A stretch of DNA of 64,000 nucleotides from Nitrosospira sp. (GTDB lineage Bacteria > Pseudomonadota > Gammaproteobacteria > Burkholderiales > Nitrosomonadaceae). Positions 43,609 to 54,720 of this stretch are shown in pieces (positions within the stretch are counted from its first letter, which is position 1; the number at the start of each line of letters is the position of its first letter). The notes below the pieces were generated by a model. The model made no database searches. It had not been told where the DNA came from and saw only the letters and a list, made by a program, of their open reading frames with translations. The position numbers and the translations under genes were made by a program. The stretch is from positions 25,443 through 89,442 of the forward strand of contig JAPLQS010000059.1 in the NCBI GenBank assembly GCA_026399575.1, written 5' to 3'.

Positions 43609-44103
43609 CTATTTTCCATAATGAATATGCGCAGATAAATCCTGCGGCAGCCAGGGCATCATCATCGTCACCGCTATTTCAAGCGGTTTACTCAATAAGG
43701 CTTTCTGCCAGAATGGTTCTCGCGGTAGCGTAGTCAGCCCCGCGGCCAATACAATCAGTAGCACTACCAGCAACCCACGCACAAGGCCGAACAGTGAACC
43801 CAAAAACCTGTCAACAAATCCCAGTCCCACGGTCTTTATCATGGCTGAGGCGAGGATGGCAACCAGGCCCATTGCCAACAATGTCGCTAGAAATATCGCA
43901 ATAAATGCCACCGACATGCGGATCGATTCATCCTCGATACTCGCTGGCAGCAGCGGTGCAAAACTCGCCGCCATGGATTTTGCCGCCATGAATGCGACTA
44001 CCCAGCCCGCCAGCGACAATAGCTCGCGTACCGCGCCACGCATCACGCTCAGCAGAATCGATACAGCCAATACGCCCAGAACAGCGTAATCGAAGATGGT
44101 CAT
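43609..44103 (-). CDS. cvpA: CvpA family membrane protein
   Basis: A 164-residue inner-membrane protein with four hydrophobic helices (for example YAVLGVLAVSILLSVMRGAV, FIAIFLATLLAMGLVAILAS, GLVRGLLVVLLIVLAAGL). GAVRELLSLAGWVVAF and DRFLGSLFGLVRG are typical of the CvpA/colicin V production family. Its role is linked to envelope stress tolerance in enterics. It precedes purF, as in E. coli. Confidence 0.9.
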   Translation of the reverse strand: MTIFDYAVLGVLAVSILLSVMRGAVRELLSLAGWVVAFMAAKSMAASFAPLLPASIEDESIRMSVAFIAIFLATLLAMGLVAILASAMIKTVGLGFVDRFLGSLFGLVRGLLVVLLIVLAAGLTTLPREPFWQKALLSKPLEIAVTMMMPWLPQDLSAHIHYGK

Positions 44104-44196
44104 TTACAGGCAGCAGAATTGCCAGGGCAAGTCTGCCCCACACGACCGTTGCTATTGCTTCTTCGCTGTATCCTGGTCATCAATTCCATCATGGAA

Positions 44197-44826
44197 TTAT
44201 TGTGCGGTCACCACACCGTCGAGTCCCAGCTTCTTCAATTTATCGCGCATTTCCTCCGCCTCCCCGCGCGCCGGGAATGGGCCAATACGCACACGGATTA
44301 CTTCGCCCTTGGCGGTGTGAAGATTCTCCGTATAGGTATTGATGCCGTTCGAGGTGAGGCTCTGCTGCTGTTGCCTGGCCTTGGCCGGATCAGAAAATGC
44401 GCCCAATTGCACCACAAAAGTACCCGTAGCAACGACCGGTTTTTCGGCCCGAGATTCAGTCTTGGCCTCAGATTTATGCTCGACCGGCTTCTCTACCGAT
44501 TTTTCTGCAGTCCGCACCGACTGCGGCAGCGTCTGCGATATTGCCTGCTCTGTTTGCTCTGCTTGTTGTTGTGCCACGGGTTCAGGCTCTTCAACCACAG
44601 CGATGGCTGGCACCTCTACTTCGGGAACAATCCTGGGAGCAAACTCGCCCGCAGAATTTTCTGCGGGAATGCGGATGTCGATCTCATGGCTTCCCTGCTT
44701 CGGTTCGCTGTCGAGCGCCATCGGCAGAATCACAACTGCAGCGATCACCAGCGCAACCGCCCCGACCAGGCGTCTTCTGGCACGTTTCCTTAGTTGAATT
44801 TCTTCTTCGCTGACGGTTCTTGCCAT
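44197..44826 (-). CDS. SPOR-domain membrane protein (DedD-like)
   Basis: A 209-residue bitopic protein: basic cytosolic N-terminus (RKRARRRL), one membrane helix (LVGAVALVIAAVVILPMAL, about residues 20-38), a Glu/Pro/Ala-rich periplasmic linker and a C-terminal SPOR domain (TFVVQLGAFSDPAKARQQQQ to the end). SPOR domains bind denuded septal peptidoglycan, so a role in cell division is likely. It lies between folC and cvpA, the usual place of DedD. Confidence 0.88.
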   Translation of the reverse strand: MARTVSEEEIQLRKRARRRLVGAVALVIAAVVILPMALDSEPKQGSHEIDIRIPAENSAGEFAPRIVPEVEVPAIAVVEEPEPVAQQQAEQTEQAISQTLPQSVRTAEKSVEKPVEHKSEAKTESRAEKPVVATGTFVVQLGAFSDPAKARQQQQSLTSNGINTYTENLHTAKGEVIRVRIGPFPARGEAEEMRDKLKKLGLDGVVTAQ

Positions 44827-44854
44827 TTGAGCCTGCCCATTTTACTACTCACCA

Positions 44855-46159
44855 CTATCTGGGTTTAACTGCATTCCGGTATCGCAATACTTCACCCACA
44901 GTATGGAACGAGCCAAACACGCAGATTCTATCATTTTCACTCGCTCGCTCACAGGCATATGCATAAGCCGTAGCAATATCAGGAAAAGTGCAGATTGTTG
45001 CCCCTGCCTCCGCTACATTTACGCTTTGCAGAACCTGCAATAATTCCTCAGCAGAAGCCCCGCGTGGCGCATTGATGCCTGCCGCCAGCCACACATCCAC
45101 TGCGGGCATGAGCGCCCGCACCACCCCGGCCATATCCTTATCCCCGAGCATGGCAAATACCGCATAAGTCCTGGGGTAGCGACCCATATTGCCGAGGTTG
45201 GCGGCCAGAACCAGCGCTGCAGCCGGGTTATGTGCCACGTCCAGCACTGTCAGCGGCTGGCCCGGCAACACCTGGAACCGTCCCGGTAATGCCACTTCCA
45301 GCAGGCCCTGGCGTATGGCGCCCATGGTGACCGGCAAGCTGTCTTTGAGCGCATCCAGCGCAGCGAGGCAGGCACTGGCGTTGCGCAATTGATAGCTACC
45401 ACGCAGGGCAGGATGAGGGAGCGAGTGGCGTTTGCCTCCTGCTCCCCAATAACTCCATGAAGTCGCATCGATTGAGTAACCGAAATGCTCGCCGATATGC
45501 ATGAAATTTGCGCCAACTGCTGCTGCCTGCCGGCAGACGGCTGCGGGGACATCCGGTTCCGAACAGATTGCAGCTCTGCCGTTCCTGAAAATCCCCGCTT
45601 TCTCGAACCCGATTTCTTCCCGCGTATCGCCGAGATAATCCATATGATCGAGGTCAATGCTGGTCAGTACTGCGCAGTCGGCATCAAAGATATTGACCGC
45701 ATCCAGACGCCCGCCCAGTCCCACTTCCAGAATCGCGACGTCCACTCCGGCTTGGCTGAACAATTGCATCGCCGCCAGAGTTCCGAACTCAAAATAAGTC
45801 AGGGAAATGCCGCTGGCTTCCCGTGCTGATTCGACCTCTGCAAAAGCTTTACATAAATCAGTGTCGCTTGCCTCCAACTGATTTATTCGCACCCGCTCGT
45901 TATAACGCAGCAAATGCGGTGAAGTGTAGCAAGCGACGCGATACCCGGCACGACTCAGGATCGCTTCCAGCATGGCGCAAGTCGAACCCTTGCCATTGGT
46001 GCCGCCAACAGTGATGATGGGAAAAACTGGCACAAGACCTAGCATGATCCTGACCTGGTCGACACGCTCCAACCCCATCTCAATGGTTACGGGATGGAGT
46101 TGCTCGAGATGGCTCAACCAATCGGACAGAGTCCCGGGTTTTGAATTGGATTCAATCAT
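44855..46159 (-). CDS. folC: Folylpolyglutamate synthase / dihydrofolate synthase
   Basis: A 434-residue Mur-ligase-like enzyme that adds glutamate to dihydropteroate and folates. The P-loop is TVGGTNGKGSTCAML, followed by YTSPHLLRYNERVRIN; EVGLGGRLDAVNIFDADCAV and TSIDLDHMDYLGDT hold the catalytic residues, and VLDVAHNPAAALVLA is in the C-terminal domain. It sits 47 bp after accD and 28 bp before the SPOR gene, a conserved cluster. Confidence 0.94.
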   Translation of the reverse strand: MIESNSKPGTLSDWLSHLEQLHPVTIEMGLERVDQVRIMLGLVPVFPIITVGGTNGKGSTCAMLEAILSRAGYRVACYTSPHLLRYNERVRINQLEASDTDLCKAFAEVESAREASGISLTYFEFGTLAAMQLFSQAGVDVAILEVGLGGRLDAVNIFDADCAVLTSIDLDHMDYLGDTREEIGFEKAGIFRNGRAAICSEPDVPAAVCRQAAAVGANFMHIGEHFGYSIDATSWSYWGAGGKRHSLPHPALRGSYQLRNASACLAALDALKDSLPVTMGAIRQGLLEVALPGRFQVLPGQPLTVLDVAHNPAAALVLAANLGNMGRYPRTYAVFAMLGDKDMAGVVRALMPAVDVWLAAGINAPRGASAEELLQVLQSVNVAEAGATICTFPDIATAYAYACERASENDRICVFGSFHTVGEVLRYRNAVKPR

Positions 46160-46206
46160 TTGCCGTCACGTGCGGTTCTGGCAATGAAGCCACGATACGG
46201 ATTGAA

Positions 46207-47076
46207 TCAGGATGTGGGAGCGGGCACCCGCATCAGCAGCGTGCACAGATTGGCAAGCTTGTCGCGCATCTGCCTGCGATCCACGATCATGTCGATCGCC
46301 CCATGTTCCAGCAGGAACTCGGCGCGCTGGAAGCCTTCCGGCAGGGTTTGCCGCACTGTCTGCTCGATCACGCGCGGTCCGGCAAAACCGATCAACGCTC
46401 CCGGTTCAGCGATTACCACATCGCCGATGAAGGCAAAACTGGCCGATACGCCGCCCATGGTGGGATCGGTAAGCACCGAGATGAAAGGGATCTTTTCCTG
46501 GCTTAACTGGGTAAGTGCCGCCGATGTCTTGGCCATTTGCATCAGCGATAACAGCCCCTCCTGCATGCGTGCCCCGCCACTGGCAGTAAAACATATAAAC
46601 GGCAGATGCTGTTCAACGCATACCTGCACGCCGCGTGCAAAACGCTCGCCCACCACCGAACCCATCGAGCCGCCCATGAAACCGAACTCGAACGCTGCCA
46701 CCACCACGGGAACGGTCTTGACGCTGCCCTGCATTACCACCAGTGCGTCGTCTTCGTCGGTATCTACTTTCGCCTGCGATAAGCGATCACTGTAACGTTT
46801 GCTGTCTTTGAATTTGAGTGGGTCCAATGACTGCACTTCTGCGCCGATCTCGTAACGCCCCTCGGCGTCCAGCAACAAATCGAGGCGTACTCTGGCAGAA
46901 ATGCGGTTGTGATGATTACACTTGGGACAGACGTTGAGATTGTTCCCCAGATCGGAGTAATACAGCACCGCTTCGCAGGAAGCGCATTTGCTCCACAGTC
47001 CTTCGGGAACGATTTTTTTATCGCCGCTTTCCTTGCGCTTTATTTTCGGAGGGAGAAGTTTCTGGAACCAGCTCAT
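46207..47076 (-). CDS. accD: Acetyl-CoA carboxylase carboxyltransferase subunit beta
   Basis: A 289-residue subunit that transfers carboxyl from biotin to acetyl-CoA in fatty-acid synthesis. The N-terminal zinc ribbon is visible as CASC and, 15 residues later, CPKC. The carboxyltransferase core includes [35 protein letters not shown] and [20 protein letters not shown]. It follows trpA by 17 bp, as in many beta- and gammaproteobacteria. Confidence 0.96.
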   Translation of the reverse strand: MSWFQKLLPPKIKRKESGDKKIVPEGLWSKCASCEAVLYYSDLGNNLNVCPKCNHHNRISARVRLDLLLDAEGRYEIGAEVQSLDPLKFKDSKRYSDRLSQAKVDTDEDDALVVMQGSVKTVPVVVAAFEFGFMGGSMGSVVGERFARGVQVCVEQHLPFICFTASGGARMQEGLLSLMQMAKTSAALTQLSQEKIPFISVLTDPTMGGVSASFAFIGDVVIAEPGALIGFAGPRVIEQTVRQTLPEGFQRAEFLLEHGAIDMIVDRRQMRDKLANLCTLLMRVPAPTS

Positions 47077-47093
47077 AAGTCTGCATTCAACCT

Positions 47094-47906
47094 TTAATGT
47101 TTGCTGCTGACTTCATCAATCGCGCTACGCAGGTCCCTTACCAAACGACCCACACTTGCCAGCACTTTTGTTTTGGGTGACTTCTCGATTTCCTCGATGA
47201 TGCGGCTACCCACCACCACCGCATCCGCCAATCCAGCCACCGCCTTGGCCGTCGCGCCATCGCGAATACCGAAACCGACACCGATGGGGATGGAAATATG
47301 CGACCGCAGTTGATCCAGTTTACTGGCCACCTCACCCAGATCAAGGTGTGATGCGCCGGTCACGCCTTTCAGCGAAACGTAGTACACATACCCCTGCGCC
47401 ATTTCTGCCACCTGCTCAATACGGGCCTGTGGTGTGGTGGGCGACAACAAGAAAATTGCATCCAGTTTCTGCTGCCTGAGATGTTCCACCCATTCCGCAC
47501 ATTCTTCCGGTGGATAATCCACCGTCAGCACTCCGTCCACGCCGCATTCTTTTGCCTTGGCTGCAAATTTTGCATAGCCCATCGCTTCCACCGGATTGGC
47601 ATAACCCATCAATACTACGGGCGTACTCATATCGCTTGTTCTGAATTCTGCCACCATGGCCAGTACATCCTTCAAACCCACGTGATGCTTCAACGCTCGT
47701 TCGGAAGATCGCTGTATAGTCGGCCCATCCGCCATCGGATCAGAAAATGGCACCCCCAGTTCGATGATGTCGGCGCCCGCTTGCACCAGTTCATGCATCA
47801 ATGGAACCGTCATGGTCGGGTCCGGATCACCGGCGGTGATGAAAGGGATCAGGGCTTTCTTGTTTTGCTGGCGCAGGCTGGCAAATATTGTTGCAATACG
47901 GGACAT
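47094..47906 (-). CDS. trpA: Tryptophan synthase alpha chain
   Basis: A 270-residue TIM barrel that cleaves indole-3-glycerol phosphate. The catalytic Glu is in [20 protein letters not shown], and the catalytic Asp in [15 protein letters not shown] (usual ligand D60 region). The phosphate loop [20 protein letters not shown] is intact. It lies 17 bp after trpB, and its product indole is channelled to TrpB. Confidence 0.95.
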   Translation of the reverse strand: MSRIATIFASLRQQNKKALIPFITAGDPDPTMTVPLMHELVQAGADIIELGVPFSDPMADGPTIQRSSERALKHHVGLKDVLAMVAEFRTSDMSTPVVLMGYANPVEAMGYAKFAAKAKECGVDGVLTVDYPPEECAEWVEHLRQQKLDAIFLLSPTTPQARIEQVAEMAQGYVYYVSLKGVTGASHLDLGEVASKLDQLRSHISIPIGVGFGIRDGATAKAVAGLADAVVVGSRIIEEIEKSPKTKVLASVGRLVRDLRSAIDEVSSKH

Positions 47907-47923
47907 GAATATCTCGGGTTTGG

Positions 47924-49123
47924 TCAGAATGTGATGCCGGAGGCTTGCGCCACGGTGGCCATGTCCTTGTCACCGCGCCCGGAGAGATTTACCAGCAGCA
48001 ACTTGTCCTTGTCGAGCGTAGGTGCAAGCTTGGCAGCGTAAGCCAGCGCGTGGCTTGATTCCAGCGCCGGCATGATGCCCTCGTAACGACACAGGGTATG
48101 AAACGCTGCCAGCGCTTCGGCGTCGGTTATCCCCACGTATTCGGCGCGGTTGCTGTCCTTGAGCCAAGAGTGTTCCGGACCGACACCGGGGTAGTCGAGG
48201 CCAGCGGAAATGGAGTGGGTCTCGACGATCTGTCCGTCCTCATCCTGAATCAGGTAGGTGCGATTGCCATGCAGCACACCAGGCCTTCCTGTCATCAGAG
48301 TGGCGGCATGTTGCCCGCTTTCGATGCCATGACCTGCCGCTTCCACGCCTATCATGCGTACATTGCTGTCGTCTATATAGGGATAGAACAGGCCAATGGC
48401 ATTTGATCCACCACCGACGCAGGCGATCAGCGCATCCGGCTGGCGTCCATATTCTTCCTGCATCTGCACCTTGGCTTCACGTCCGATGATGGCCTGGAAA
48501 TCACGTACCATCATCGGATAGGGATGTGGCCCCGCTACCGTGCCGATGATGTAAAAAGTATTTTCAACGTTGGTGACCCAGTCGCGCATGGCTTCATTGA
48601 GCGCGTCTTTCAGTGTCCGGGAACCGGACTCGACTGGCACCACTGTCGCACCCAGCAGCTTCATCCGGTAAACATTGGTGGCCTGACGCTTTACATCCTC
48701 GGAACCCATGTAGACCACGCACTCCATCCCGTAGCGTGCGGCTACCGTGGCACTGGCAACGCCATGCTGGCCCGCCCCGGTCTCGGCAATCACGCGGGGC
48801 TTGCCCATGCGTTTGGCCAACAGTGCCTGACCGATGGTATTGTTGATCTTGTGCGCACCGGTGTGATTCAGGTCTTCCCGCTTCAGCAGAATCTGCGCTC
48901 CCCCCAGAAGTGCCGACCATCTCTTTGCATGATAAATGGGGCTGGGCCGGCCCACGTAATGCTTCAACTCATAGGCAAATTCCGCCTGAAAATCGGCATC
49001 ACTGCGGTAGTGCTCATACTGGCTGCGCAATTCCTCCAGCGCCGCGATCAGCGTTTCAGCTACAAATATCCCGCCATAAGGGCCAAAATGACCGCGCTTG
49101 TCAGGAAGATCATAAACTTTCAC
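47924..49123 (-). CDS. trpB: Tryptophan synthase beta chain
   Basis: A 399-residue PLP enzyme that joins indole and serine. The PLP Lys is in [20 protein letters not shown], and the phosphate loop is [15 protein letters not shown]. The best start is GTG at 49123 (protein [17 protein letters not shown]), which has AAGGAG 9 bp upstream; a longer frame opens at 49165. This start places the first 14 bases inside the end of trpF, so translation of the two is coupled. Confidence 0.95.
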   Translation of the reverse strand: MKVYDLPDKRGHFGPYGGIFVAETLIAALEELRSQYEHYRSDADFQAEFAYELKHYVGRPSPIYHAKRWSALLGGAQILLKREDLNHTGAHKINNTIGQALLAKRMGKPRVIAETGAGQHGVASATVAARYGMECVVYMGSEDVKRQATNVYRMKLLGATVVPVESGSRTLKDALNEAMRDWVTNVENTFYIIGTVAGPHPYPMMVRDFQAIIGREAKVQMQEEYGRQPDALIACVGGGSNAIGLFYPYIDDSNVRMIGVEAAGHGIESGQHAATLMTGRPGVLHGNRTYLIQDEDGQIVETHSISAGLDYPGVGPEHSWLKDSNRAEYVGITDAEALAAFHTLCRYEGIMPALESSHALAYAAKLAPTLDKDKLLLVNLSGRGDKDMATVAQASGITF

Positions 49124-49736
49124 TATTTCGAACTCCTTGCATGAAAGCGGCAATTTTCTCCGCATCCTTGATACCCTTGGCGACTTCCACCCCGCTCGAC
49201 ACGTCCACCGCCCAGGGTTGCACCTGTTTAATCGCCGCCATCACGTTGCCGGGATGCAGGCCGCCGGAAAGAATCAGCGGCAACGGCATGCGCTGCGGAA
49301 TCAAGCTCCAGTTGAACGCATCCCCAGTCCCACCTGGCGTACCGTCGACATAGCTATCCAGCAGCAGTCCCCTGGCACTGGAATAACGAGTTGCGTATTG
49401 TAGCAAATCTACACCGGCCCTGACTCGCACGGCCTTAATATATGGCAGTGAAAATTGGCTGCAGAACTCCGGAGATTCATCGCCGTGAAATTGCAACAGA
49501 TTCAAGCCAGCGACAGCGGCGGTTTCTTCTACCCATTCCGCTTCCGGATCAACATATACACCTACTGAACTGATGAATGGCGGCAGCGCGGCTACAATTT
49601 CACGCGCCCTGGCAGGCGTGATGGAACGTGCGCTTTGCGGCCAGAACACAAGACCAATGGCGTCTGTGCCCAGATGTGCTGCCGCCAGCGCATCTTCAAT
49701 GCGGGTAATGCCGCAGATTTTTATTCGAGTGGGCAT
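49110..49736 (-). CDS. trpF: Phosphoribosylanthranilate isomerase
   Basis: A 208-residue TIM barrel of tryptophan synthesis. [20 protein letters not shown] carries the catalytic Cys, [15 protein letters not shown] follows, and [21 protein letters not shown] holds the catalytic Asp; the phosphate site is [13 protein letters not shown]. It overlaps trpB by 14 bases and starts the trpF-trpB-trpA-accD-folC series. Confidence 0.94.
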   Translation of the reverse strand: MPTRIKICGITRIEDALAAAHLGTDAIGLVFWPQSARSITPARAREIVAALPPFISSVGVYVDPEAEWVEETAAVAGLNLLQFHGDESPEFCSQFSLPYIKAVRVRAGVDLLQYATRYSSARGLLLDSYVDGTPGGTGDAFNWSLIPQRMPLPLILSGGLHPGNVMAAIKQVQPWAVDVSSGVEVAKGIKDAEKIAAFMQGVRNSESL

Positions 49737-49782
49737 AAGTCAAAATGAATCTGTTGAACACAAATGCAGAACAAGCTTGCTG

Positions 49783-50607
49783 TTATTCGTAATTAAATTT
49801 TCCCTGGCGCGACTGAATCCGTGGCAGCAGGCCTGTGATGAGTGGCTCTGTGAATCCCGGCAACCCCCATTTTGGATCATAGGCAACCCCCGTCAAGTAT
49901 AACCCGGCAGCGGGAAAAGTCGGTGCAGCATGAGTACGGTCACGACCTTCCAGCAAGGTTTGCATCCATTCGGATTGGTATTTGCCCTTGCCCACATAAA
50001 CCAGGCAACCCACAATATTGCGTACCATGTGATGCAGAAACGCGTTGGCACGCAACTCAAACGCAATGATGTCACCTTGCTGCGTGATTTCCAATTTAGT
50101 CAGATTGCGCACCGGAGACTTGGCTTGACATTCGGCTGCACGGAAGGCACTGAAATCGTGCTCACCCGCCAGCATATGTGCGGCAATTCGCATCCGTTCC
50201 AGATCAAGGGGCTGATGGAACCAGCCGACTTTGCCATGATGGAGCCCGGGGCGCACTGGATGATTCAACAGCAGGTAGAGATAACAGCGCTCACTGGCGC
50301 TGTAGCGGGCATGAAAGTCATCGGGAACTTCAGATGCCCACAGCACTGCCATACTGTCAGGCAACAGTGCATTGACGCCACGTACCCAGGCACTTGGCGG
50401 CCGCTGTGCCTGTGAGTCGAAATGCACCACTTGATACAGGGCATGCACACCGGTATCAGTACGTCCCGCCGTGACCACCCGGATATCGCCACCGGCTATT
50501 TTCGACAACGCCTTTTCCAGTGCATCCTGTACTGATCTGCCCGAAGGCTGGCTTTGCCAACCACAGAAACCGTTGCCATCGTACTCCAGTATCAGTGCGA
50601 TTCTCAT
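49783..50607 (-). CDS. truA: tRNA pseudouridine synthase A
   Basis: A 274-residue enzyme that makes pseudouridine at tRNA positions 38-40. The catalytic Asp is in TAGRTDTGVHALYQVVHFD; RIALILEYDGNGFCGWQSQP and FLHHMVRNIVGCLVYVGKG are conserved. I use the ATG at 50607; a longer frame opens at 50634. It lies between fimV and trpF, the usual place in betaproteobacteria and pseudomonads. Confidence 0.94.
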   Translation of the reverse strand: MRIALILEYDGNGFCGWQSQPSGRSVQDALEKALSKIAGGDIRVVTAGRTDTGVHALYQVVHFDSQAQRPPSAWVRGVNALLPDSMAVLWASEVPDDFHARYSASERCYLYLLLNHPVRPGLHHGKVGWFHQPLDLERMRIAAHMLAGEHDFSAFRAAECQAKSPVRNLTKLEITQQGDIIAFELRANAFLHHMVRNIVGCLVYVGKGKYQSEWMQTLLEGRDRTHAAPTFPAAGLYLTGVAYDPKWGLPGFTEPLITGLLPRIQSRQGKFNYE

Positions 50608-50760
50608 AGGATATAGACTGTCAAAACGATCCAAAACTGAACCGTGGCAACTGAACTCATGGATGGAATTACTACAGGGAAAATGCTGGAAACATGAAAC
50701 CCTTCAAAATGATGCCGCAGGGATTTCCAGTCAGACTTCGAATTAACATTGGGAAGGGGA

Positions 50761-53358
50761 TTACAGGCTCGCCAGCATCGTCCTTGCGCTTTCCTGCTGC
50801 TGGGCATCACCTTCACGCACCACTTCCTCGAGAATCTCTCTGGCGCCATCATTATCACCCATTTCTTGATAGGCTCTGGCCAAATCAATCTTGGTAGCAA
50901 TTTCATGCCAGTGGGCACTTTCCGCAGGTTTGGTGTCAGCTGATAAGTTAGGTAGTGGTTCGCCCAGGTTCAAATCAATATCAACCAGATCAGATTCTGG
51001 CAGTGGAGCAAAATCCAGTCCTGACACTGCAGCCGGCTTGGATTCGGGTTCGGACTCAGGTGTAGCAGGAAAATCAATGCTGAAAGCCAATCCCGTGTCT
51101 TCAGCCGGTGGAGTTTCCACAGCAGCATTCGTCGCAGGAGCATCAAGATCAGCCGGCATGACTTTTTCCAGGCCCTCCTCCGCCGGCATTGTTGATGCAG
51201 CAGCTGCGGTAGATTGGGTGTCGATCACAGAAGCTTTGTGATCATCGCTGCCATACTCTGCATCAAATCCCATTCCGGAATCAGGCTCAGCCATCTGCTT
51301 CCATGCCGCTGATTGGTTTGCTGGCGTGGAAGCGCTGTCACCCATGTCAAAATCCATGGCAGAAATCATTTCCGTTGCGGTTACATTCTGCGGTGAATCA
51401 GAAATAGGTGCAGGTACCTCATCCCTGGTCGCACCGGTATTTGTCGCGATCGCGTCGCCGTACAAAGGGTTCCCCGGATCAATCCCGGCTCCCAATCCGG
51501 CGGCCCTCTCCCACAATGGGCTTGAAGGGGCCACGGCTTTCAGTGTCCGGGCGGTGGCTTCAAATGCAACCTTGTCCTTGCGTTGGACATACACTTCAAG
51601 CAACTTGGCCAATATTTCCGGACGATTCGGATCCTTTACCAGGGCTTCCGTGAGCGTTTTCTCGGCCTGGGTATCGCGTCCATAATCCAGATAAATTTCC
51701 GCTTCGGCAACCGGATCGACATCTCCGGTACTTATAACTGCTTCCGGCACGACTGCGGGCACTGGTGTCGCCACTACGGGCAACGCTTCATCGTGCAGTT
51801 GAGTTTCTGTTATAGGCGGCGTTGCGATCACATCGGAACTACCAACTGGAATTTCTTTTTTCCGACGCATCATGGATGCACCAAGTATTCCGGTCAGCAG
51901 AAGCGCAAGCACACCCCCCACATATTCGATGTTCTGCATGAGGTCATCCATCAGCGAGGATTCCACTGGAACGGATGGTGGCGCAATCGGTGTAACGGTG
52001 GAATCCGCCGCAGGCTTGGTTGGTTCGACTGCTGCTACTGCAGGTGTATCCGATTCTGCAGGTGCTGCGCTTATGTCCTCCGATTCGGCTGACACGACAG
52101 GTACCGGAGCAGGCTGAGGTGAGGTCGTCGGGGCTGAAGACTGGGTCGCAGCATCCGGTTTGAGGCCTTCGGCCCGTTTTTGCGCTTCCACCATGGTGGC
52201 GGATTTCAATTCCAACAGATGCTGCATTTCCTTGATGTTCTTTTCCAGCAGCACAATTCTTTCGTTGGCTTCGGTTAATGCTTTATTCCTGGCAATAGCA
52301 TCCTCTTCCATGGCGCGAATGCGATCCTGCGATGCGTTTACTCCCTTGCCACCTGCCCCGCTCAGATCTTCGCCTTTGGAAAGTTTCAGCACTTCCTTGG
52401 ATGGTTCTCTGGCTGCAGCGGAATTGTCCTCAACAATGGTGGTAATCTTGCCGCTAGCCGTTTGTTTTGGTGCCCCAGTCGCCGGAGTTGCACCGGTGGC
52501 CGCAGCCAACTTCTGCCGGTAAGCATTCCAGTCAGCTATTTGCGCTTTTACTTCTATGGCCGCTTCTGTCGAAGAAATTTTGGCAATTTCATCGCTGTCC
52601 GGCACTCGCAAAATTGGCCCTGCCTTAAGCCGATTTATATTATTACCGGAGAAGGCATCACGGTTGGCACGATGCAACGCAACCAGCATCTGATTGAGAT
52701 TTACCCCATCGGGGGCAACCTGCCGGGCGATCCTGCTTAAAGTATCGCCGCTCCTTATCGGACCATAGGTAGTGCCACCAGTTCTGCCAACCGGGACTGG
52801 TTCTGGTATCGCCGGCTTCTTGTCACTGATGAAATCTTTAATCGGGGCATCCGGTTTTTCCACCATAACCGGTTCAGTTTCGACGGCAGGCGGCTCAGTG
52901 GGCACACTTTGAATTACCGGCGCAGCCTGGATCACCGGCGCCACCGGCTGAGGTCTGTCAGTTTCCGGTAGATCCAGCAGCACGGTATATTCACGCAGCA
53001 ATCTTCCCGATGCCCAGTTCAATTCGATCAGCATGCTCAGGAACGGTTCAACAACGGGTTGCGAGGAGATAATTCTGATGTAGGGTTGGCCGTCGGAGCG
53101 GGCTTCGACGCTGACTGTGAACGTAGACAGGAATGGCGCATAATCGACATCTGCCTTACGAAAAGCATCGCGTGAGGCAAGACGCGCTGCCAAAGAGGAG
53201 ATCTCCTCTTTTTTTACCGCAACCAGGTCAATCTCTGCCTTGAACGGCTGTCCCAGAGCAGAATTAACCGTCAGCTTTCCCAGTCCCGCCGCCTGCACAG
53301 CCCACGGCGACATCAGCACGATCAGGAACAACCCTAGTTTAAAAATCGATTTGCACAC
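50761..53358 (-). CDS. fimV: FimV-like polar hub protein
   Basis: An 865-residue inner-membrane protein. It opens with a GTG start and signal-like segment (FKLGLFLIVLMSPWAVQA-A), then the conserved FimV N-terminal domain (LGKLTVNSALGQPFKAEIDL), a LysM peptidoglycan-binding module (IRSGDTLSRIARQVAP, near residue 200), a Pro/Ala linker, one membrane helix (about 475-495, followed by MRRKKE), an acidic cytosolic region with TPR-like helices and the C-terminal FimV motif (KIDLARAYQEMGDNDGAREI). FimV organises the pole, type IV pili and motility. The start codon has no clear ribosome site. Confidence 0.9.
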   Translation of the reverse strand: MCKSIFKLGLFLIVLMSPWAVQAAGLGKLTVNSALGQPFKAEIDLVAVKKEEISSLAARLASRDAFRKADVDYAPFLSTFTVSVEARSDGQPYIRIISSQPVVEPFLSMLIELNWASGRLLREYTVLLDLPETDRPQPVAPVIQAAPVIQSVPTEPPAVETEPVMVEKPDAPIKDFISDKKPAIPEPVPVGRTGGTTYGPIRSGDTLSRIARQVAPDGVNLNQMLVALHRANRDAFSGNNINRLKAGPILRVPDSDEIAKISSTEAAIEVKAQIADWNAYRQKLAAATGATPATGAPKQTASGKITTIVEDNSAAAREPSKEVLKLSKGEDLSGAGGKGVNASQDRIRAMEEDAIARNKALTEANERIVLLEKNIKEMQHLLELKSATMVEAQKRAEGLKPDAATQSSAPTTSPQPAPVPVVSAESEDISAAPAESDTPAVAAVEPTKPAADSTVTPIAPPSVPVESSLMDDLMQNIEYVGGVLALLLTGILGASMMRRKKEIPVGSSDVIATPPITETQLHDEALPVVATPVPAVVPEAVISTGDVDPVAEAEIYLDYGRDTQAEKTLTEALVKDPNRPEILAKLLEVYVQRKDKVAFEATARTLKAVAPSSPLWERAAGLGAGIDPGNPLYGDAIATNTGATRDEVPAPISDSPQNVTATEMISAMDFDMGDSASTPANQSAAWKQMAEPDSGMGFDAEYGSDDHKASVIDTQSTAAAASTMPAEEGLEKVMPADLDAPATNAAVETPPAEDTGLAFSIDFPATPESEPESKPAAVSGLDFAPLPESDLVDIDLNLGEPLPNLSADTKPAESAHWHEIATKIDLARAYQEMGDNDGAREILEEVVREGDAQQQESARTMLASL

Positions 53359-53412
53359 AGCGGCGCGCTCTGGTTTTTTGAAAGAAGAAATAGACTAACA
53401 TCATGTAGTTAT

Positions 53413-53444
53413 CGAAGCAAGCTGAGCTTACCTCTGATGCTTCG
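53413..53444. other. Nested inverted repeat upstream of fimV
   Basis: CGAAGCA (53413-53419) pairs with TGCTTCG (53438-53444), and AAGCT-G-AGCTT lies inside. It is about 55 bp upstream of the fimV GTG in a 230-bp gap after asd. It could be a leader hairpin or regulator site; no T run follows on either strand. Confidence 0.35.
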
Positions 53445-53588
53445 TATCAATTCGGTTATTTCTTAACTGAAATTTTTGATTGTGACATGAGGTTTTTATA
53501 GAAAACCGCAGGCTGACCGCGTAATGGCCAACTATCCAAAGAGCCATTGCAGTATGCTGTGATTACTCAAACCTCTTCAATGAGGGTA

Positions 53589-54701
53589 TCAGGCCTGTAC
53601 CAGAATTCTCAGCATCCTGCGCAATGGTTCTGCTGCGCCCCATAGCAACTGATCCCCCACCGTGAATGCGGACAAATACTCCTTGCCCATGGCGAGTTTG
53701 CGCAACCGCCCCACCGGTATATTGAGTGTTCCCGTAACTGCGGCTGGCGTCAACTCCTTCAAAGTGCTCTCGCGGTCATTGGGAACAACCCGCACCCAAC
53801 TATTCGCTGCCGCAAGAATGTCTTCAATCTCATCCAGCGGAACATCCTTTTTCAATTTGATGGTCAACGCCTGGCTATGGCAGCGCATGGCACCAACACG
53901 AACGCAGATACCATCCACCGGGATTGCCTGATCACTGCGTCCCAGAATTTTGTTGGTCTCGGACTGGCCTTTCCATTCCTCCCGGGTCTGGCCATTGCCA
54001 AGATCGCGGTCTATCCACGGAATCAGACTGCCCGCCAGCGGCACACCAAAATTCGCTATGGGGAATTTATCGTCACGCAGCGTCCCCGCCACTTCCCGGT
54101 CGATGTCGAGTATGCTCGCAGCCGGGTCATCCAGCATGGTCTTCGCTACCCGATGAGCCTCACCCATCTGTTGCAGCAATTCACGCATGTTTTGTGCACC
54201 CGCACCGGAAGCTGCCTGATAAGTCATGGCACTCATCCATTCCACCAGATCTTCTTCGAACAATCCACCCATCGCCATCAGCATCAGGCTCACGGTGCAA
54301 TTGCCGCCGATGAAATCTTTTCCGCCATCATGCAGCGCCTGTTCGATGACCGGCAGATTGATCGGGTCGAGTATGATTACGGCATCTTTGCCCATGCGCA
54401 ATGTTGAAGCTGCATCAATCCAGTAACCTTGCCAGCCTGCCTGACGCAGCTTGTCAAATACCGCAGTGGTATAGTCGCCTCCCTGGCAGGAAATGATAAT
54501 ATCCATCGCCTTGAGTTCGTCGATATTGTATGCATCCCTGAGCGGCGGCGTTTCTCTGCCGATATCCGGACCCTGGCCGCCCTTTTGCGAGGTGGTGAAA
54601 AACACCGGTTCCACCAGCGCAAAATCATTTTCTTCCCGCATGCGCTGCATCAGCACCGAACCCACCATGCCGCGCCAGCCAACAAATCCCACTCGTTTCA
54701 T
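53589..54701 (-). CDS. asd: Aspartate-semialdehyde dehydrogenase
   Basis: A 370-residue enzyme that reduces aspartyl phosphate, leading to Lys, Thr, Met and diaminopimelate. The NADP loop is [18 protein letters not shown], the catalytic Cys is in [17 protein letters not shown], and [17 protein letters not shown] holds the catalytic His. Sequence and length fit the long proteobacterial form. It starts 19 bp after leuB, as in relatives (leuB-asd). Confidence 0.95.
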   Translation of the reverse strand: MKRVGFVGWRGMVGSVLMQRMREENDFALVEPVFFTTSQKGGQGPDIGRETPPLRDAYNIDELKAMDIIISCQGGDYTTAVFDKLRQAGWQGYWIDAASTLRMGKDAVIILDPINLPVIEQALHDGGKDFIGGNCTVSLMLMAMGGLFEEDLVEWMSAMTYQAASGAGAQNMRELLQQMGEAHRVAKTMLDDPAASILDIDREVAGTLRDDKFPIANFGVPLAGSLIPWIDRDLGNGQTREEWKGQSETNKILGRSDQAIPVDGICVRVGAMRCHSQALTIKLKKDVPLDEIEDILAAANSWVRVVPNDRESTLKELTPAAVTGTLNIPVGRLRKLAMGKEYLSAFTVGDQLLWGAAEPLRRMLRILVQA

Positions 54702-54720
54702 CTGATCGTCTCTCTTCTAT